Source: Synchiropus splendidus (taxonomy: Eukaryota; Chordata; Actinopteri; Syngnathiformes; Callionymidae). Taken from it: a stretch of 64,000 nucleotides of DNA. Below, piece by piece: positions 60,860 through 64,000 of this stretch. Each line of letters opens with the position of its first letter. The stretch's first letter is position 1. The position numbers and the translations under genes were made by a program. The notes beneath the pieces are model-generated. The model searched no databases. It was not told the origin of the DNA and worked only from the letters and a program-made list of their open reading frames with translations. The stretch lies in assembly GCF_027744825.2 (NCBI RefSeq), contig NC_071336.1:12737501-12801500 (forward strand), given 5' to 3'.

Positions 60860-61780
60860 GCCTTCATACCTGAGAAGTGTTTTGATTCACTCTGGCAGAC
60901 TCCACCCACCATATAGAAAGCCTTAGATGGGCTTTCGCCACGCGAGTCTTGAATCTGAGCTTGCATACGTTTGCATCCAGAGACTTCTCGTACAGCGACA
61001 CTTTGAATTCATCGGGCAAGGTCTGCAAGACCCCTCTCAAGAGCTGTGGGCAGGATATGGAGAACCCCAGTGCGATTAAGGGTTCACCCGGCACCTGTGG
61101 GGTTTACTGCACCGTGGACGGTATAGAATTGAAGTGGGGAGTGTCAGCTCTCGGAGATGTGCTGGGGATGGTATTGGCACAGAACCACTCAATGTGGTCA
61201 CAAGCGAAGCACAAGTTATCTGAGAAGCAGGGCCAGTTCACACTCCTGGACAGAACCTACCCATGTGGTGCACAGATACAGAATAACCTTTCAATCCTGA
61301 TGGGTTCCCTCAATGCCTTGACGTTTGCAAGACGTAGTTGAGACTAGAAGAAGTGTGCAAGGTGCAGATGTCTTTGCCATTCTGCGCATGTGTCAGGCCC
61401 TAATGAAGAGTGCTGCCCATGTTTGTGCAGCTTTGAAAATGGCCATGCGACACTTGTGGCTGGGCTTAACGGGCCTCCACAATGGAGACGACGAGTGCTG
61501 GTCACGTGCCCCGTCCCCAAAGACTCTCTCTTCCGACTGTACCTCGATGAGTTTATGTAGGACAGGGAGGCAGCAAAGCCGGAAAGACCGTTTCCTCCTG
61601 TTCTGGAAGTCCCGGGACCGGGCAAGAGCACAGGGAACTACAACGGGCGAGAGGCGGTGCAGAGCCAAGCTTCAGGCCTGTCTTCGCCAGACCTCACACA
61701 GGACCGAGACGGGGGGACATTCGTACATGAGGCCCTGTACATCGGACAACCTACACTGTTCCTTTCCTTAATAAGAATAA
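60860..61780 (+). mobile_element. Decayed retroelement-like coding remnant
   Basis: The segment is more GC-rich than its surroundings and carries overlapping broken frames (60949-61341, then 61325-61771 in another frame). RHLWLGLTGLHNGDDE followed by a RAPSPKTL stretch recalls the Gag region of DIRS-like retrotransposons. The match is from memory and weak. Stops and shifts mean it cannot be an active element. Confidence 0.35.
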
Positions 61781-62722
61781 TAGAAAGTATCACTGTGTTC
61801 TTCTTCTTTAACTCACAGGTGCAGATCTGGAGATACTGTCCACAATTTTGGGCAAACTCAGAAAGCAGCAATCAAGATGGCGCTGCTTTAACGTGCAAAT
61901 TAAAACGGTGAAGATGATTTGTAGATGTCCTTACGGTACGGTGGCTGAGATGTGCAAAACACATTTACAAACTTTTGAAACAAATGTACAGACTCAGCAG
62001 TTTCTAGACTGCAATTCAGGATCCCTGCATGTAGTGATTATTGCGGGTAGGAATTTTCTCAACAGTCAGACTGACACAGTCGGTTGTTGAAAACAGCGTT
62101 TTGAGTCTATAAAGGCTTCATTTTACTTAATTTACTAAAAGACCCTGGTACTTTTTTTTCTAAAGTAATATTATAGAATATTATTAGTGGTGGCATGACT
62201 ATGTTAAAATATGTACCACTGAAAAAGTATAACTCAACAACAGCAGAGGCAAGTTTCACACTTAAAAGCCCAAGTACGTTTTTAATACTATAAAATCAAA
62301 ATAAAATATTTTAGTGAAAAGCCCCGTTATCATCACTCAATCTGTACTGATAGAGAGTGAGAAAATAGAGTTACAACAAAGCACTAAATTGTCCCAAAGC
62401 AATAAAATACATTGATATACTGATTTAAGTTTAGAATTCTGACCCATCCTGCATTTCAGGAAGCCGCTGCCTGACAGCAGTTCAGTCGAAGTCTGGCTGG
62501 CCATTCACTTTCAGATTCCTCTCGTGCTCCCCGTCCCTTCATTCAATACCTATAGGTATTCACGCTCTCCCCCACTCTTCTTCTGTTGTTTGGTGCACAA
62601 ACAGCATGAAAACAGTTCCAAAATCAGAAACACAATTTCGTCAATGTGTGTGATGCTAGAAGTTACCGCAGATGGCGCTGTGGGGCTAAACATTATTCAA
62701 TAGAAGAAGACGTATGAGGAAT
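61781..62722. other. wdr55 upstream spacer
   Basis: AT-rich. The wdr55 promoter should lie at the right end. No TATA box or known repeat was seen. Confidence 0.4.
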
Positions 62723-64000
62723 ATGGCAGCGTCCGTGGTCCACGCTGCCAACACAAACATCACAGAAACGGACAATAAACAACTAGTTGAAACCAACGAG
62801 AATGCTGAAAGCTCGGAAAAGGCGCCAGCTGAACACTCAGACGAAGTTTCGGATGATGACGAAGTTCAGTCAACCGGACCAAAGATCAGAGAGACTCCAC
62901 AGAACATCAAACTGGATGCAGTCGCCAACACGGTTGCTGTCCACCCGAGCAGAGATCTGCTGGTCTGTGGGGACGTTGACGGTGACTTGTATGCCTTCTC
63001 CTATTCATGTACCGAAGGAGAGAACCGGGAGGTGTGGTCGTCCGGGCATCACCTCAAGTCATGTCGCCAGGTACGATTCTCCGAGGATGGATTGAAGCTT
63101 TACAGCGTTTCACGAGACAAGGCCGTGCATCTGCTGGACGTGGAGCGAGGGCAGCTGGTCAGCAGGATCCGGGGGGCGCACGGTGCCGCGATCAACAGTC
63201 TCTTGGTGGTGGATGAAAACATTCTGGCGACGGGGGATGATGGAGGAACCTTGAAGGTACCGAAAAGTAGACTTGTCGATCACTACGTCGAAACAATAAA
63301 TGTGTACTAGTCGTTGTTATTACTGTATCCACAGCTGACAATACTCCTGCAAATATATTAAACATGCTTTAAAAGTGAGTGTTATACAATAGAAGTGTTG
63401 TCAAAATTAATGTGAAATGTTTATTATAATAACACAAAACTACCCGAACCTGGCAAATTCGAGTGTTACTCTTAAACTGGAGGAAATTTCCCACCAATCC
63501 TATAAATGTAAGCTTTTTTTAAGCAGTAAACATTTGAACTGAGCTTCATCAATCAGTTTGATTTCATTGAGGTACATCTTAATGCAACATAGCAAACATT
63601 TTGTTTTGCTCAATTGCCTTCTGCAGGTGTGGGACATGAGAAAAGGAACATCCTTCATGGACATGAAGGAACACGAGGATTACATCAGTGACATAGCAAT
63701 TGACAAAGCAAAGAGGACATTGTTGACTGCCAGGTAACAAACTCACCAATCCTGTTTGGCTCATAGAAAGGAGTCCAAAACATGTATCATATTCCTGATC
63801 ATATTAATAGCCTGTTTTTGCTCTGCTGCCCCACAGCGGTGATTGTACTATGGGCGTGTTCAACATCAAGAGGCGGCGGTTTGAGTTCCTGTCAGAGTAT
63901 CAGAGTGCCGATCTAACGTCAGTGAAGATAATGAAGCGTGGGAAGAAGGTGGTCTGTGGCTCCAGTGAAGGCACTGTATATATCTTCAACTGGGACGGTT
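62723..64000 (+). CDS. wdr55: WD repeat-containing protein 55, 5' part (cut by window end)
   Basis: Exons 62723-63256, 63627-63733 and 63837 to beyond 64000. The first intron is in phase 0 and the second in phase 2. An acidic N-terminus (SDEVSDDDE) is followed by WD40 blades: [39 protein letters not shown], then [28 protein letters not shown] and [17 protein letters not shown]. The ATG at 62723 (aatATGG) has a better Kozak context than 62714. WDR55 is a nucleolar WD40 protein linked to ribosomal RNA processing and needed for cell proliferation; medaka mutants have thymus and organ defects. The remaining blades lie outside the window. Confidence 0.95.

Noticed and set aside
1..64000. tRNA, rRNA or other structural RNA genes
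   Set aside because: No A/B-box-like clover-leaf or rRNA-like sequence was noticed by eye; a covariance-model scan would be needed to exclude small RNAs.

Overview
The window looks like nuclear DNA of a teleost fish, probably a percomorph. Genes are split by short GT-AG introns, introns and spacers are AT-rich, and the recognisable genes are vertebrate families (wdr55, ccdc171, a basonuclin, a fish-type C2H2 zinc-finger gene). It also carries a tandem array of rhodopsin-like receptors of a kind I do not know outside fish. All exon models were made by hand-joining splice sites. For the AtuA-family gene, the zinc-finger gene and ccdc171, reading frame and exon lengths agree across every junction.

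Region 1 (1-16 kb): one minus-strand gene of 20 coding exons (15427 down to 1534) encodes a 662-residue AtuA-family protein. It has an N-terminal mitochondrial-type leader, the large AtuA domain, an acidic linker and the small C-terminal AtuA-like domain. The family is best known from bacterial and fungal terpene and acyl-CoA catabolism.

Region 2 (16-36 kb): eight seven-transmembrane receptor genes. R1 (+) and R2 (-) are divergent flanking members. R3 to R8 are a head-to-tail plus-strand array, in which R4 is a clear pseudogene. In R3 to R8 the start codon is the last codon of exon 1 (ATG|gtgrgt) and the rest of the protein is one exon. About 125-140 bp before each ATG lies a shared two-part element: CATTCAAAT, then ATTTGC 37-41 bp later. 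Only R2 keeps the (D/E)RY arginine after TM3. Small inverted-repeat elements (MITEs) are scattered through the array. One 74-bp mariner-like palindrome sits inside the R7 promoter at the place where neighbours have a TATA-like CATATA.

Region 3 (36-44 kb): two minus-strand zinc-finger genes. The first has six exons, 664 residues and about 12 C2H2 fingers. The second is a basonuclin that has the basonuclin N-terminal part and the first finger pair but stops early, without the second and third finger pairs.

Region 4 (44-51 kb): mostly spacer with simple repeats, a MITE fragment and one unassigned exon-like island.

Region 5 (51-60 kb): ccdc171, minus strand, 21 coding exons, 1140 residues, nearly all coiled coil. 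Basonuclin next to ccdc171 resembles the human BNC2-CCDC171 neighbourhood. A CRE palindrome lies at its 5' end.

Region 6 (60-64 kb): a decayed retroelement-like segment, then the first three exons of wdr55 (+), cut by the window end.

The strongest candidates for something undescribed are the co-organised receptor array with its common promoter architecture and altered DRY motif, the mitochondrial AtuA-family protein in a vertebrate, and the shortened basonuclin.
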